This document shows, one piece after another, positions 52,224 to 64,000 of a stretch of DNA of 64,000 bases (the first letter of the stretch is position 1; each line of letters opens with the position of its first letter). Position numbers and translations under genes: made by a program. The notes under the pieces were generated by a model. It was given only the letters and a program-made list of their open reading frames with translations. It ran no database searches and had not been told where the DNA came from. Origin of the DNA: Galeopsis tetrahit (Eukaryota > Streptophyta > Magnoliopsida > Lamiales > Lamiaceae); NCBI GenBank assembly GCA_963675135.1, contig OY776132.1:8804001-8868000 (forward strand). The letters run 5' to 3'.

Positions 52224-53273
52224 TCTTTATATATAAAAGGAGAATACGTTTCTCCAAACTCCGCCACGTGTGCATTTTTAGATATCCTCTCCTTTCGTCA
52301 TGTGGCAATTTGTGTTAAGGTTTTGGTTCTTATTTTTTATTCGTAAACTGAAAGTATGAGGTTAATGTCATTAACTTTCTATGTCAGTTGATCTTCCTCT
52401 TCCCCAATTAATTTCTCATGTCTCTTGATCTTCCTCTCAATTAAGTCTTTTAGGTTCTTTCTACTTATTTCCCGGATACTTTTTGTGATGATATTCAAGT
52501 TATTTTCTATCGTACAATCACATCTGACTAGAATGTGAATATTCTAAAAATATGGGGCATACCCTCCTGATTACCAAGTTTTCTTTCTGCAAATGTTATA
52601 TTTGTTTCTCAATTGTTTTTCTTTAATTATTTGTTTATGCTGTTTAATTTCAATTTATAGCACACTTTTACTATTGCAACATATAGTATGTGTGGGACTT
52701 GGGAATGTGAAGAGCTAGGATGAGAGGGAGAAGAGAATCTTGTCAAAGATGTAAGTTTTATTATTTCTATTTTTATAGTGAAGCTCAAAAATACTTTTGG
52801 TGGAAACATTTATTGAATATGATATGTTTTCTTGAGGATATAATGTTGACATCTGAGAATTGCCACTCATGTATATTAGGTATGGATGTCAATAGTTATG
52901 TCCCTCACAGCCTCACTTATAACAATTAACATGTAGTTGGTTCTTTTATATTTCACTTATAGCCTTGCATAAATTTAGAACTTTCTAGATGAAGAAATTG
53001 GCTGAAATGTTTAGTGAACCATGACTAGAAGAATGAAACAAGGGGAAGAAATTGGATTAATTCTTTGAATGCTACTTAAGTTTTATTCTTAAAGTTGAGA
53101 TTTGCGACCAAGTTTGTGAGGTCTTATTTGTTGAGTCATTAGAAAAGTCATGCTAATCTTAATATCCTAAAAGTTTAGTCTGAAGTGGGTATATTCAATA
53201 AAATCTTATAATTTTCCTGTAATTCAGGCTCGACTTACAAAAACTTGTTGGTCATTCTGTTTCTGAAGCAAAC

Positions 53274-53567
53274 ATGTTGAAAGTTGCATCATTGGTGGAG
53301 AAGCTTTTCGATTTACGGTATAAGGAATATGGGCATGTCCATTTATCAGAATTGGTGAGTGAAGGCAGCGAGGACTTGGAATTTGGAGCAGATCTTGAAT
53401 TCCAAACTCACTTTTTAGCCGGCTATATATTTGTAAAGAAGGAAATGTGGATTCTAATGGTTGGTTTTGATGTTGTTGGTAAGACCACCATCCTGTACAA
53501 GCTCAAGCTCGGAGAGATTGTCACTATTATTCCTACCATTGGTAGGCTCTATCACTTTTTGAACTAA
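53274..53567 (+). pseudogene. Captured gene pieces in the Helitron, including an ARF GTPase exon
   Basis: The frame of 97 codons has an unrecognised first part (SLVEKLFDLRYKEYG, HLSELVSEG). From 53445 it reads KKEMWILMVGF, GKTTILYKLKLGEI and IPTIG, the start of an ADP-ribosylation factor with its P-loop. The ARF piece ends at 53541 exactly at a GT donor in the phase used by real ARF genes, so it was captured from genomic DNA, not from RNA. Changes in the P-loop (GFDVVGKT) and the loss of all other G motifs make it non-functional as a GTPase. Confidence 0.75.
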
Positions 53568-53908
53568 TCTGACCACCTTTATTTCTATGTACTAAGGGCT
53601 CTGTATACAAATTTACTGCAATAGATTCACAGTTGCCACCTCAGTATCCAAGGCAAAGAGTTCATCAGTTGGATCAATTAATTTTGTTATTAACAATCTT
53701 TTATATGTAAAATTCTTTAGCAGTTGATGATGCAAAATCTTTTTATTGCTTCAATCAAGTTATGTAGAACGTAATGGAGACCCAACTCCATCTTCAAGTA
53801 GGTTAAACTATCACGTGAACTTCTCATCTGGGCTGCCTTCTTCTTTGGAAATCTTATTGTGAATTACCAAAAAGTGAATGAAACTACATGGATGAATTGC
53901 TTGGAAGT

Positions 53909-54070
53909 GGTGACATTTTATTTTTCACTTATGAATTTTCATTTGGTTATTAGAACAATTCTTTCTATACAATTTTTCATATTTGAGATGGTGACATTTT
54001 ATTTTTCACTTATGAATTTTCATTTGGTTATTAGAACAATTCTTTCTATACAATTTTTCATATTTGAGAT
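53909..54070. repeat. 81-bp perfect tandem duplication
   Basis: The unit beginning GGTGACATTTTATTTTTCAC at 53909 repeats at 53990 without visible change. Since 81 is a multiple of three the reading frame across it stays open, but no domain is seen. Confidence 0.9.
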
Positions 54071-54537
54071 GGTATAGTTTTAAACCTTACTTTATTTTAA
54101 AATGTGAATTACTACAAAAAGATTAATTTAAGTTATAGGGCTAGCCCATGTTTAATATATAAGTCATTAATAATGAGAAATATTATTTTGTTTCATTTTT
54201 TTGGGGAGGTGATGTTTGGGATGTTGCAAAAATTACATACAAGGGACAAAGAAAAAAAACATTTATATGATTAATAGGTATTTGTATGGGTGAACGAATT
54301 GAATTTTTATTTACTTTACTTGATTAAAATTATTGAGTTATGCATGAATATTATATTCAAAGCAAGCAAACTATGAAAATAACAATAGCAAAATAAGTTT
54401 CGAACTTTTTTTGTGAAAATGTTTTAATATACTTATCTATATATATACACGTATATTAAGACATTCATTTAGTTTTTTATAAACTACGAAAAAAAACTAC
54501 AACAAACCGGTGCATCAATCGCACGGGTAAAAACTAG

Positions 54538-55512
54538 TGGAGTAATAATAATGTGACATTTGTATCCAGTTATCTACTTACATTTACATTTAGTGCCTAT
54601 TATATTACAAAAGGGCAGAAATAGAATACAATAATATTAATTCTCATAAATGTGCAAATGTCAATTATATTGAACAATAAAAATTCTCTAAAAAGTTAAA
54701 TAAAATAGGGCAGTGAAGTATCATTTACTGCACCTTTATTACAAAAAAAAAATCCTTTTTTTTTTCAAATTATAGTTTTTTTTTTTGTTGAAAATATATA
54801 AAATACTCTCATTTAATAAATAATTATTGTTTGAATGTTTAATAAATAAAGAAATATTTAAAAATTTATAGACAAAATTCAAAATTTTATGTACAATAAA
54901 TTATATTTTATTGGTATAGATAAAAAATGAAATTAGACTATCATTTAATGGAGTATATCATATAATATGTGCTAAAAGAATTGTGGATTATAAATGCTAC
55001 ATGTGGTGGTATTAATTGTTTTACACTATTTTAAAGAGTTAAAAAAAAAATCTTAATATAAATGTACCTATAATGAGGCTATTTGAAAACAGGAATCGAC
55101 ATGGTGGCAAGGGATGAAGAAAGAGGCTTTATAGTAGGTCGTACGATGTTCGCTCAAGGGTTGATGATAGTGGACAAAGGCGAGACGTCGGGGTGTAGAG
55201 GCGATGTCTCTCGCGAGTTATCTTCGAGGCAAATTCAATGTAAGTGGTGTCGTGATCGGCTATTCATTCACACACAACATCGAACACAACTTTGGAGGTA
55301 AGGATGATAATTTCAGCCCGCCTCAAACCGACTCAACCCGTGGAATTTGGGTCGCACGACCCCTGACCCGTAGTGAAATGGGGTGGGTCTGAGTATCACT
55401 CTCACCACGTGACTCGTTTTTAATTTTAATATTTATACTATATATTATACATATAAATATACGGAGTAATATATTTCTATATTTTGCATGTTTACCTGAC
55501 CTGCCCGACACA
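54538..55512. other. AT-rich spacer with short unrecognised frames
   Basis: The first 100 bases repeat the left flank of the Helitron. Around 55083-55301 two overlapping frames look moderately protein-like (VARDEERGFIVGRTMF; YLRGKFNVSGVVIGYSF), but I recognise no family. Bases 55310-55400 contain GACTCAACCCGTGG-type words as at 38105-38230. Confidence 0.4.
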
Positions 55513-55700
55513 TTGCCATACTTGCTTTGGGGGGACTACATTGAGCAAGGGAGACAAATCCTGAGACAAAACACAAAATTCAAATTACGATGGATTCAAC
55601 GAAGTGTAAATATTTCAGCACATTTCTTTGCTAGTGTTTCTCGACGGTTTGAGAGCCCTTACAGTTGGGACGAGCCTCCAGACATTATGGATAATTTTCC
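55513..55700 (+). pseudogene. LINE RNase H-like C-terminal fragment
   Basis: The frame reads RWIQRSVNISAHFFASVSRR then SPYSWDEPPDIM, the standard end of the RNase H domain found in plant LINE-derived proteins. No reverse transcriptase is nearby. Confidence 0.6.
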
Positions 55701-55863
55701 CTATTTTTGCTACTTAAATCATTATTTTTCTACAGAAAAAATGGAAGTTTGTCATATAATTACACTATTCTAAATCGTTTATGTAGTGATCAATTATTGA
55801 GTGGTGAAATTGGACAAAATGAAAGATTTACATGACAACTGGTTTTTGTGAATTTAGATTTTC

Positions 55864-56658
55864 ATGAATTCATTTTCTCACTACATGCTTCGTGCAGCGG
55901 ACCAAGACTTGTATCCCGGTTGTGAATCTCATTCGCAGTTGTCGTTCAATTCCAAATTGTTGAATATTAAAATCGAAAACAGATTGTCTGAAAGGAAATA
56001 CAATCAAGTCGTTGAGTTGATTCGTGAGATTTGTCCTTCAGAAAATAAGGTTCCCAAGAAATTTAACGACACCAAACACTTGATGAGTGGGATGGGTCTT
56101 CCGGTAGAAAGGATTCATTGTTGTGCACAGAACTGCATGTTATTTTGGGGTGCAGACAGCGAACTAGAGTTCTGTAAGATTTGTGGTGGATCACGGTATA
56201 AGCCGAGTAGGGTTGATGCAGATGGTCGGTTGAAAAAGAAACGCCCGGTTAAGGAGATGTTCTACTTTCCCATAATTCCTCGTTTGCAAAGATTGTACAT
56301 GTCCAATGCCACTGCGAAGGATATGACATGGCATGCCTCGTGCAGTTCTGATGACTCTGGTGTTATGCGTCACCCTGCAGACTCGTTGGCTTGGAAGCAT
56401 TTGGATCGTTCGTATCCTGATTTTGCAGCTGAAATTAGGAATGTTAGGTTGGGCTTGAGCACAGACGATTTTGCACCGTTTGGAATGACGGGGAAGCAAT
56501 ATTCGTCATGGCCAGTTATTCTTACTCCGTACAATCTACCCCCGTGGTTATGCATGAAAGATAAATTCATGTTTCTTTCGATTCTTGTGCCCGGGCCAAA
56601 AAGTCCGAAGGACAAGCTTGATGTGTTTTTACAACCTCTAATAACATATAGTTGGTAA
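55864..56658 (+). pseudogene. CACTA (En/Spm) TNP2-type transposase N-terminal fragment
   Basis: An open frame of 264 codons matches the start of the TNP2 transposase family: NRLSERKYNQVVELI, LPVERIHCC, then CMLFWGADSELEFCKICGG (zinc-binding cysteines), RYKPSRV, MTWHASCSSDDSGVM, LAWKHLDRSYPDFAAE, NVRLGLSTDDFAPFG, YSSWPVILTPYNLPPW, and LVPGPKSPKDKLDVFLQPLI. It ends there, before the catalytic region. No CACTA termini are seen around it. Confidence 0.82.
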
Positions 56659-57055
56659 TTGAGTTAATAAGTTATTAAATTTAGTAATGAAGGGCTTTTG
56701 TTAAATTAATTAAGTATTGAGCTAATATATAAATTAATTGAGTTAGTAATTTATTCAATTAATTGACTTAATTAATAATAAAAGAATAAAATTGAGTTAA
56801 TACATACATAAGTATAAATTATTAAATTTAGTATTAATAAAGGGATTTGTTAAATAAATTGAGTTAATTAATACATATATAAGTATAAGTTATTAAATTT
56901 AGTAATGAGGGGCTTTGTTAAATTAATTAAGTATTGAGCTAATATAATTAATTGAGTTAATAACATATAGTTGGTAATTTATTAAATTAATTGAGTTAAA
57001 GAATAAAAACAGAAATTAAAAGGGATAAACATATAATGCATTTAAAATATTATGA
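56659..57055. repeat. AT-rich imperfect direct repeats
   Basis: The words GGGCTTTGTTAAATTAATTAAG, ATTGAGCTAATAT and TATTAAATTTAGTAAT recur three times between 56660 and 56960. No gene. Confidence 0.7.
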
Positions 57056-57061
57056 CTAAAG

Positions 57062-57190
57062 CTTCTAGCCTAATTGGTACACGGGGGTGCATAAACTCTT
57101 CACATCTGGGAGGTCGCGAGTTCGACCCCCCATGCGCGCGGCAATTCTCTCGCCTTTGCCCTCTTTAAATGGATTGTTTTTTGTAGTGTC
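57062..57190 (+). mobile_element. tRNA-related SINE or SINE fragment
   Basis: An A-box-like TAGCCTAATTGGTA (57067-57080) and a B-box-like GAGTTCGACCCC (57118-57129) are about 40 bases apart. No clear tail or target duplication. The body differs from the SINE at 21278. Confidence 0.5.
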
Positions 57191-57440
57191 TTAAATATCT
57201 ATGTTTAGTATATGAATTGTCACAATTAAACATATGAAATATCACTATTTTTTATTATTTTTTTAAAGTTAGGAGTAGCATTATCTAAATATACTAGATT
57301 TATGTGTGATTTATTTCAAAAAAAACTAAACAATAACACTTTACTTGTTAAATATTGAGATTTTATATACAAAACAATGATACTTGATTTTTTTTTCCAC
57401 ATAAATCTGATTTTACATAAGTTTTTGCCTAGTATAATAA

Positions 57441-57695
57441 TTCATCTGTTTCATAATAAGTGTCGTTTTAAAGTTTAAATTTTATTTCAAATTAAATGTG
57501 GTTTTAGCTATTTTTACATTTGTTCCTAATTTATATCTAAAATATCCTTTTCAATCACACCATCAACGGACATTATCCGTAAAAAAAAAAATTAAAAGAA
57601 AAAAGTGGAAGAGATCGATGTTGATAAATATGTTAATTTTTTAATTAAATATCAATTCTCTAAAATACGACACTTATTATAAAATACTAAATGAA
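57441..57695. mobile_element. Mariner-like MITE, decayed
   Basis: TTCATCTGTTTCATAATAAG and TGTCGT at the left pair with ACGACACTTATTATAAAATAC and ATGAA at the right. Confidence 0.6.
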
Positions 57696-60600
57696 ATATA
57701 TTTAATACTCCGTATAGTATAGTAGGGACAAAATTGGTATAACAAAACAATGTAGGGTCCTGTCACAAATTTTCCAAAATAATGGAGAAAGTCGCAAATA
57801 TTGAAAAAATGCATGTGGTCGTACTGTAAGAAGCTAAGCCTGCACACATGCAATACCAAATTCCATAAATGACGTCATTGCTGATGTAACTTTTCGCGGC
57901 TCGCAGCCGCTAATCGAGATTTAGCAAAAGATCTTGCAGGGTCTTTTCAGTTTTCATATTGCATTTAAATAATTTCACAAAAATATTTAATTGAATATTT
58001 TTTTATTTAAAAAATAAATAACGCGTATTATTCTTTTAAATATTTCACTAAAATATTTCTAATTTACACTAAAAAAAAAATCATCTCTCTAATAAAATAA
58101 AAATACACATAATATTCTTTCTAATATGTTATTTTACTGTTTTTAATATAAAGACATAATGTATTCATTAAAACTTGTGTAAACACAGCCATTAAAAGTT
58201 TAAATAAGTATGAGAGGGTGAAAGTATGTGAGAATAAATAATGAAAAAAATTATTATTCTTGAATCTATTTAAGTTATATGCTTTCACATTTTTTTTAAT
58301 AAGAATATTTAATGATCATTTTCAAAAATAAGGAATGTTGGTTCCTCGATCTCGAATTTCCATAATTAATTTTGTGTGTGTTTCCATATTTGGAGTAATT
58401 AGATTAATTTTATTTCACTAAAAAATTGTCACTTTTCTCACAATATTATTTTTCACATCCAAAAATTATCAATAATAAAAAATAATTTCAATAACATTAA
58501 CTTAAAATAAAAATAATACCTAATAATTAAAAAATAATAAAAATTAATTCTACGTGTTATCATTAATAATTCTAACGATGAATAAACTTTAATAACTTCA
58601 ACCACCAATACTAAATATATTCAATAATATTTAACTATAAAAGTAATAATTGCAATAGTTAATAATAAATTTAATAATTACAAATATCGTATACTCCCGT
58701 GGAACCTACTAGAAATTAAAGTATATTAGTATAAAAAAATATAAAATCATAAGATCACATATATATGTATAGACGTCGGAGCTACATTAAAAATAAGAAA
58801 AAACTTTTCTTGGAGATAAATAATAATTAAACTACTCCATACTATTAATACTAATAATTCTATAATCATTAATAATAAAATACATATTAATAATATGTAT
58901 TTGATAATAATAAATCCAATAATATATATTAATAAGAGTACATAATAAAAATAAAAATGATAATAATTTGACAATCAATAATGATGATAGTAATTGAGTG
59001 CATCTATTCAATTATGCACACATATTAGGTAAATCAACAACTTTTTACTATACTTCTAATTAGTTGTTCTATAATTCAATATTTCTATATACATTACACA
59101 TTAAAAATTATAGTTATCTCCGTTATTATTAATTAGTTTGAGGATAATTTAAAAAAAAAAGTGTAATTCATTTACATTGAAAAATGTAAAATGTCATATA
59201 ATTTATAAAGAACACAAAATGTCAAAACGTTATATATTATGGTTACGAGGAGTATAAATTATGCATAAACTTTTCTTTTAAAAATTAACTAATACCAATA
59301 CTAAATTCTATACTATAGCAAACACAGAGCATAAAGTCCAACTTTTAACAATAAAAAGTTGTTCAAATTTAGAATGAAATAATTAAACACTTAATATTCA
59401 AGAGTGCCTAAACGTGAGAAAGAACCACACTAGATATGTGTAGCACATGAGGATGAGGAAGATCAAGAGAATATTACAGGTATTATTCTTCTCCAAATTC
59501 CAATCCATCTAATTCAGAAAATATTAAATTTATAAAAAAGAATACAATTTCATTCTTTCTTGATCTTTTCTACACTTTTTGACTTTGTGGCAAAAAATAG
59601 TTGTTTCTAATTAGTTATAAAAAGTGAAAATGATTTGATTTGTTGACATTGATATATAAGAAACAAATGTTTACAATTGAATAAGTGTGTTTGAATCAAG
59701 AGATTTGAATTACAAAATAAAAATAAATGGATTTGTATAAGACCAAAAACATGTTAATGTAAGATAAATAATATGTTACTATAAGGTTAATTTTGTACTA
59801 ATCTAAATTTTTTTAATGTGATTTTTTTTTTTGAATTTACCTTAATTAACTGGAGTATATTTTATTGTAAAATATTTCATATAAATTTTATGTTCAATAT
59901 TACTACGTGTTCAAAAATAAAATTTAAAATTTTATATGTATATCTATATGCATCATTAAATATATCAAAATGCATAAATATGTCATTAATCTGTTAAAAC
60001 TAAGAACATCTCTCTTGATGTCATGAAAATAATTTATAATTGAGATTATAAAATATTTTTTTAAAAGGGAGCTGTCTTATTTTCAAAAAATAAATAAAAA
60101 TCTCAAAACATACCTGCAAGAAACCTATCTTCTATTATGTTTTAATCTTGATTAAGTTCACACGAAAAACAATTGTTTCATATTTAGCTGAAACTATTAT
60201 AATAATACAATAATATATGAAAGTGTTTGTGATTGTTAACCTAGAATGTTGTCTATAATGTTGAGAACATTCAATATACAGTACAGTCTTAAACTTTTTA
60301 CAAACTAAAATTAAGTTTGTGAAAAAAAATGTGTGAGATAAAGAATCACAATGTTGAAATTTGAAACTTTCACAAAAAAGAAGAAGATATTTGTACAATA
60401 TACTTGATCTAAAATGTTAAAAGAGTACAACCTATCAAACACATATACAAATAAATAAACTCTATGTTGCTAAAAGATGTTACAACATTGTACAATGAAA
60501 ATATAAAAAACATTATCAACTAGATGCACTAAATACTCAATTGATGATTTTTGTTTGTCTTCACAATTATGTTACGTATGTATATCGCCTTCAATTTATG

Positions 60601-60906
60601 ATCATAGATCACACATCATTCAACAATTCTTTTAACTAAAAGCACTACCTTAGAAGGTTTTAGATCTTTCAACCAACATTCAAAATATTGGATAATCAAG
60701 ATTAGTGTTAGAAGAATACTCATATTTCATAGAACATCAACAATATAGAATAAAATAATATACAATGATAAATAATTTGTATCGAACCAAAAAACGACAT
60801 ATGAGAACTACGGTAGAATTATGCATAAATTACTCAACCTTTACTATTTACTCTCAATCAAAACACACCTAATCAAATACTCTTTAGGTATGTAGATAGA
60901 TCAAAT
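57696..60906. other. AT-rich DNA without recognisable genes
   Basis: More than 3 kb of very AT-rich sequence with many ATAATA words. The short frames are low complexity. I see no RNA gene or complete element. Confidence 0.6.
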
Positions 60907-61177
60907 ACTAATTGTCCTTTCTATAATGTAAAATTGGAGACGACACAACACATCTTGTTTGAATGCACCTTCACACATGCATCAGGTTTGGACGAAATGT
61001 CTCAAGTGGCGATGCATTTCAATGGCTTTCTAAATAGAAACAAGGAGAGAACAGTAGTCGCGAACATCTTGGAATGTACAGTATGATCAATGTGGAAGAT
61101 GAGGAACAAAAAACAAGTTTGTTTGGAAAAACTCATAGATGAACTGAAATTTGCATATGGAACTGAAATGATCGTAA
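60907..61177 (+). pseudogene. LINE reverse-transcriptase zinc-binding fragment
   Basis: A frame from about 60918 reads CPFYNVKLETTQHILFEC then, after an in-frame TGA, MWKMRNKKQVCLEKLIDEL. This matches the zf-RVT segment at the end of plant LINE pol proteins (C-x2-C...ETTQHILFEC). It has a substitution in the first Cys pair and the stop, so it is dead. Confidence 0.6.
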
Positions 61178-61334
61178 GGTTGTGTTTGGATAGGTGGATT
61201 TGATTTGAGAAGGTATTTCAAATGAAAGGTTTTAAAAGTGGATGGATTTCAAATGACATAATCCAAACAAATGGAGTGAATTTGAATGGTGGATTTAAAA
61301 TCCATAGATCAAATTCCTCCATCCAAACGGAGCC
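61178..61334. mobile_element. Tourist-like MITE, 157 bp, TAA TSD
   Basis: GGTTGTGTTTGGATAGG at the left pairs with CATCCAAACGGAGCC at the right, and TAA flanks both ends (61175-61177 and 61335-61337). Confidence 0.82.
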
Positions 61335-62288
61335 TAAAGGTATTTAAGATGACACTACATGTAAGTTGATGGAATTGTAAAGAGTTTATTGCTGCTTAGG
61401 TGCAATTTTCACCCCTCAACTCTATGTAGGTACAATTTTTTTAAAAAATTGATTTTAGGTGTCAAAATAATCTGAAAGACCCAAATTGCCCTTACTTCAT
61501 TCCTCATTTTTCTCTCAATTCTTATTAAACACCTCACCCACCCACCCTTCCTCTCAAACACGCCTCATCTTCTTCTCTCTTCTCCTCTCTCCTCTCTCCT
61601 ACGTCTTCAAAATCCCACCCCATGGCTGCCGCTGAAAAGTTTTCCTCCACCCCCAACCTCCATCGTAATGCTCTCCTCCCCCAACTCCCCATGGCCGCCG
61701 CTGAAAAGCTTTCCTCGACATGTCTCTATCGCCGCCGTACGTGAAGCCCCTCCCCCCTCCGCTGCCGCCGTTGAAATCGCGGGCGATCTGTGGCCAAGGC
61801 AGGGCTACGACCTTCGTCTTCACGACCTCCGGCGAAGGCGACGAAGACGAAGCCCCGAGACAGATCGACGACGGGGAGATGGTGGTTGATGGCGGCGCCG
61901 CCGTTCGGATCTGAAGACGATGATGGATCTGTGGTGGCGGCGAAGAAGATGAAGCGGCGAGTTCAAGCCCTCCGACGATCCGTTACAGATCGGCTCCTAA
62001 ATTGGCACCCATTTTCACGATCTCGGTGTTTTAGATATCTTCTCTGCGACTCCAGGTTCGTGGTGTGTTAGATTTGTTCTTGAATGACCGATCTACCATT
62101 TTGATTTTTTAGATTTTTTCTTGAATGGAGAGATGTAGATTTTGGACTGTAATTTTTTAGAATTGTTTGTCCAAAAACTGAAATTTGTGATTTTGGAGAT
62201 GGAAAGAAACAAGGAGCAGACATGGTTGAGATGACACGAAGCCGCCTTTGTTGAAGGAGATGAAGTAACATCTTTTTTTTTTCTTTAC
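61335..62288. other. CCGCC-rich, gene-like but unrecognised stretch
   Basis: Pyrimidine-rich DNA (61500-61615) resembles a leader and is followed by ATG at 61622. That frame encodes MAAAEKFSS and repeats MAAAEKLSS after a 70-base duplication, then stops at 61742. Other frames are Arg/Pro-rich. This looks like the GC-rich subterminal part of the inverted-repeat element that continues to 64000, not a working gene. Confidence 0.4.
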
Positions 62289-64000
62289 TCGAACTGTGTA
62301 AGACTCAATTTTTATTTTGTGATTCAGAAAAGTGTTATGAATATTCTTGAAGAAGGCAGATATGTAATTTCATTTTTTTTTTTTAACAATACATGATTTT
62401 TTATTTTTAAGGTAGGTTTTCATTTTTTGAATTTTGAAACTTGATCTGTAACAGCAAAATTGGTGGAATTTGGGTTTGGCCATTTCCATTTTCATGGAAC
62501 TCAAAATGTATGATTTCTTGTTATTATTGTACAAATATTGACAGAATATTACTCGAATTGTTGGTGTAACTTCATTTATTGTTAATGCAAATTATTTCTT
62601 AGTTGATGCAAATAGGTTTCTTCATTGATGCAAATTTTTAATTCGTTGATGCAAATATTTTTTTTGGAATTTTTATTGGTTCGATTTTTGTTGTTTGTTG
62701 ATGCAAATTATTTTTCTCATTTCTAATCAAGTCCTTCTCTTCTAATTCTAAAAATTAAAATATAGTGAGAATAGTGTAACAATTAAATCATTGAAAAGTG
62801 ACCGTAATATAATTTTAATCAAAGTTTAGTTCATTCTCGAAAAAAATATGTAAACATTAGTGTTTGAGTAGTATTTCTTCCTCTTATGGAAATTTGTATT
62901 GACTTGGTAAATTGAGTAGGAGTACAGGATATATATATAAATGTACGCATGTGTAAACAAGGAAATGTTTTTAACTGTATGCACAATTTTAGGGATTATA
63001 TAAATCAATTAATCCTAAAGATATTCCTAAATCAATTAGCCGTTAGTGGGGAAATGTTTTTACTGTATGCACAATTTTAGGGATTATATAAATAAATCAA
63101 TTAATCCTAAAGATATTCCTAAATCAATTAGCCGTTAGTGGTTATTGCATTTTTGAGCTTTGCTCTTCCTTAACCAAACACAACTTACACACACAATTAC
63201 TATTCATGGATTTCAATCCCAAACCAAACACCACCTTAGTTTCTTGTGCGTTCTTATCAGAATTAGATTGTTGATTGTTCAACTCTTGCACCAAAACCTA
63301 GTTGCAACATAAGACGGTATAGCTCGTTGATTCAAATTTATTTTTCGTTGATGCAAATTTAATTTTGTTCGTTAATGCAAATTTATTTTTTGATGCAAAT
63401 ATTTTCTTAGCTGATGCAAATTATTTTTTATCATTGATGCAAATTTTATTTTTCTACTTTTTATGATTTTGTGAGTTTTATATTAATTTATGTATTTTTG
63501 TGCATTTAGGGACTTGACCACTGCCAAAAGGTACTAGTCAATTTTTCTAGTCTCTCTCGTAATAAAAACTCAAATTTTCATTTTTTTATTTGCATCAACA
63601 AACAATTTATTTACACCAACAACAAATAATTTTTTTGCACCAACAATTCGAGTAAAAATAAAAAAATAAATAATATACATTTCTGCTTCATCTACAAAAA
63701 TAAAAGTAAAATTCTCGCAGAGAATCCGGTCAATATTCCAGCAAGCAGTCCTCCCACCAATAATAACAAAAAACCATCAATTTTTGAGTTCCATGAAAAA
63801 AGGAAGAAAATACAAGAAAATGAGAATAGATCCAAAATCGAGAAGAGATCTTCGTTTCTTCAAACAAATAAAACAAGTTTGTGCTCACCATGAAAAATAA
63901 AATTTCGGTTACGGCGATGGAGATTCGTCGGCCATGGCGAACGGCACCATCTTCATCAAGGGGATCGCGACGGTGGCTTCGTCTTCTTCCAGTCTTCGTC
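62289..64000. repeat. Large inverted repeat, right arm cut by the window edge
   Basis: TTACTCGAATTGTTGGTG at 62549-62566 is the exact inverse of 63639-63656, and TTTTCATGGAACTCAAAA at 62489-62506 the inverse of 63782-63799. By symmetry around 63100 the arms extend at least from 62290 to 64000 and probably outward to 61340 and beyond the window. The arms hold many copies of TGATGCAAAT followed by T-runs (five near 62580-62710, six near 63330-63445, inverted copies near 63590). Confidence 0.75.
62961..63140. repeat. 90-bp tandem duplication
   Basis: The block starting GGAAATGTTTTT and ending ATTAGCCGTTAGTG occurs at 62961-63049 and again at 63050-63140, with a 4-base AATA insertion and a lost base in the second copy. 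Confidence 0.9.

Larger units (their letters stand above)
52224..54537 (+). mobile_element. Non-autonomous Helitron, 2.3 kb
   Basis: It begins TCTTTATATATAAAAGG and ends in a hairpin (ACCGGTGC/GCACGGGT, one mismatch, 54506-54528) followed by AAAAACTAG. It sits between A and T, as Helitrons do, and has no target duplication. There is no Rep/helicase gene. It carries an ARF GTPase exon and other exon-like pieces between 52700 and 53570. Confidence 0.8.

Noticed and set aside
57062..57140. tRNA gene
   Set aside because: A and B boxes are present but the arms do not pair as a tRNA; a SINE remnant fits better.
58747..58974. Hydrophobic 75-codon frame
   Set aside because: It results from ATAATA-rich sequence that gives Ile/Tyr/Leu runs by chance.
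61622..61744. Short coding gene starting MAAAEK
   Set aside because: The frame is short, contains its own 70-base duplication and lies in the subterminal part of an inverted-repeat element.

Overview
The window is nuclear DNA of a flowering plant, almost certainly a eudicot. The signs are GT-AG introns, AT-rich intergenic DNA, typical plant genes (CDC20, a His-Gly-rich repeat protein with EAR motifs, F-box, DAA1-type AAA ATPase, reticulon) and a dense plant transposon load (PIF/Harbinger, Athila Ty3/gypsy, Mutator- and Tourist-like MITEs, Helitron, CACTA, SINE and LINE remnants). I cannot fix the species; an asterid would fit but is only a guess. No CRISPR, operon or prokaryotic signal is present.

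Layout. 1-6240: short TIR elements, minisatellites and a graveyard of gene fragments (CDC20, reticulon, F-box). 6820-18529: an 11.7-kb PIF/Harbinger transposon with perfect 15-bp ends and a TAA target duplication. It carries a DDE transposase with all three acidic residues, four separate SANT/Myb-like genes and a GRF-type zinc-finger gene with a C-terminal membrane segment. 18562-23715: a small retroposon, the 5' half of an F-box gene (frameshifted) running into the 3' half of an AAA-ATPase gene, a SINE with a perfect 17-bp target duplication, and another CDC20 fragment. 24254-35895: a young, minus-strand Athila-type LTR retrotransposon with one long gag-pol frame, an ATHILA-family third ORF, a tRNA-Asp primer site and near-identical LTRs, one of them short by 37 bp. 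35942-40895: gene scraps, two 1.2-kb foldback elements with 9-bp target duplications, Tourist-, Mariner- and Mutator-like MITEs. 41401-45310: an apparently intact intronless CDC20, then degraded F-box and AAA N-terminal pieces. 46223-50100: an intact minus-strand gene for a protein with ten His-Gly-Gly-Gly zinc-finger-like repeats and a long 5'UTR intron. 51069-64000: MITEs, a 2.3-kb Helitron with a captured ARF exon, LINE and CACTA fragments, AT-rich DNA, and one arm and the centre of a large inverted-repeat element cut by the window edge.

The host genes look like the remains of a duplicated CDC20 / F-box / AAA-ATPase cluster. Only CDC20 at 41401 and the His-Gly-repeat gene at 46223 look functional. 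The most notable object is the Harbinger element: its gene set is far larger than the usual pair of one transposase and one Myb-like protein.
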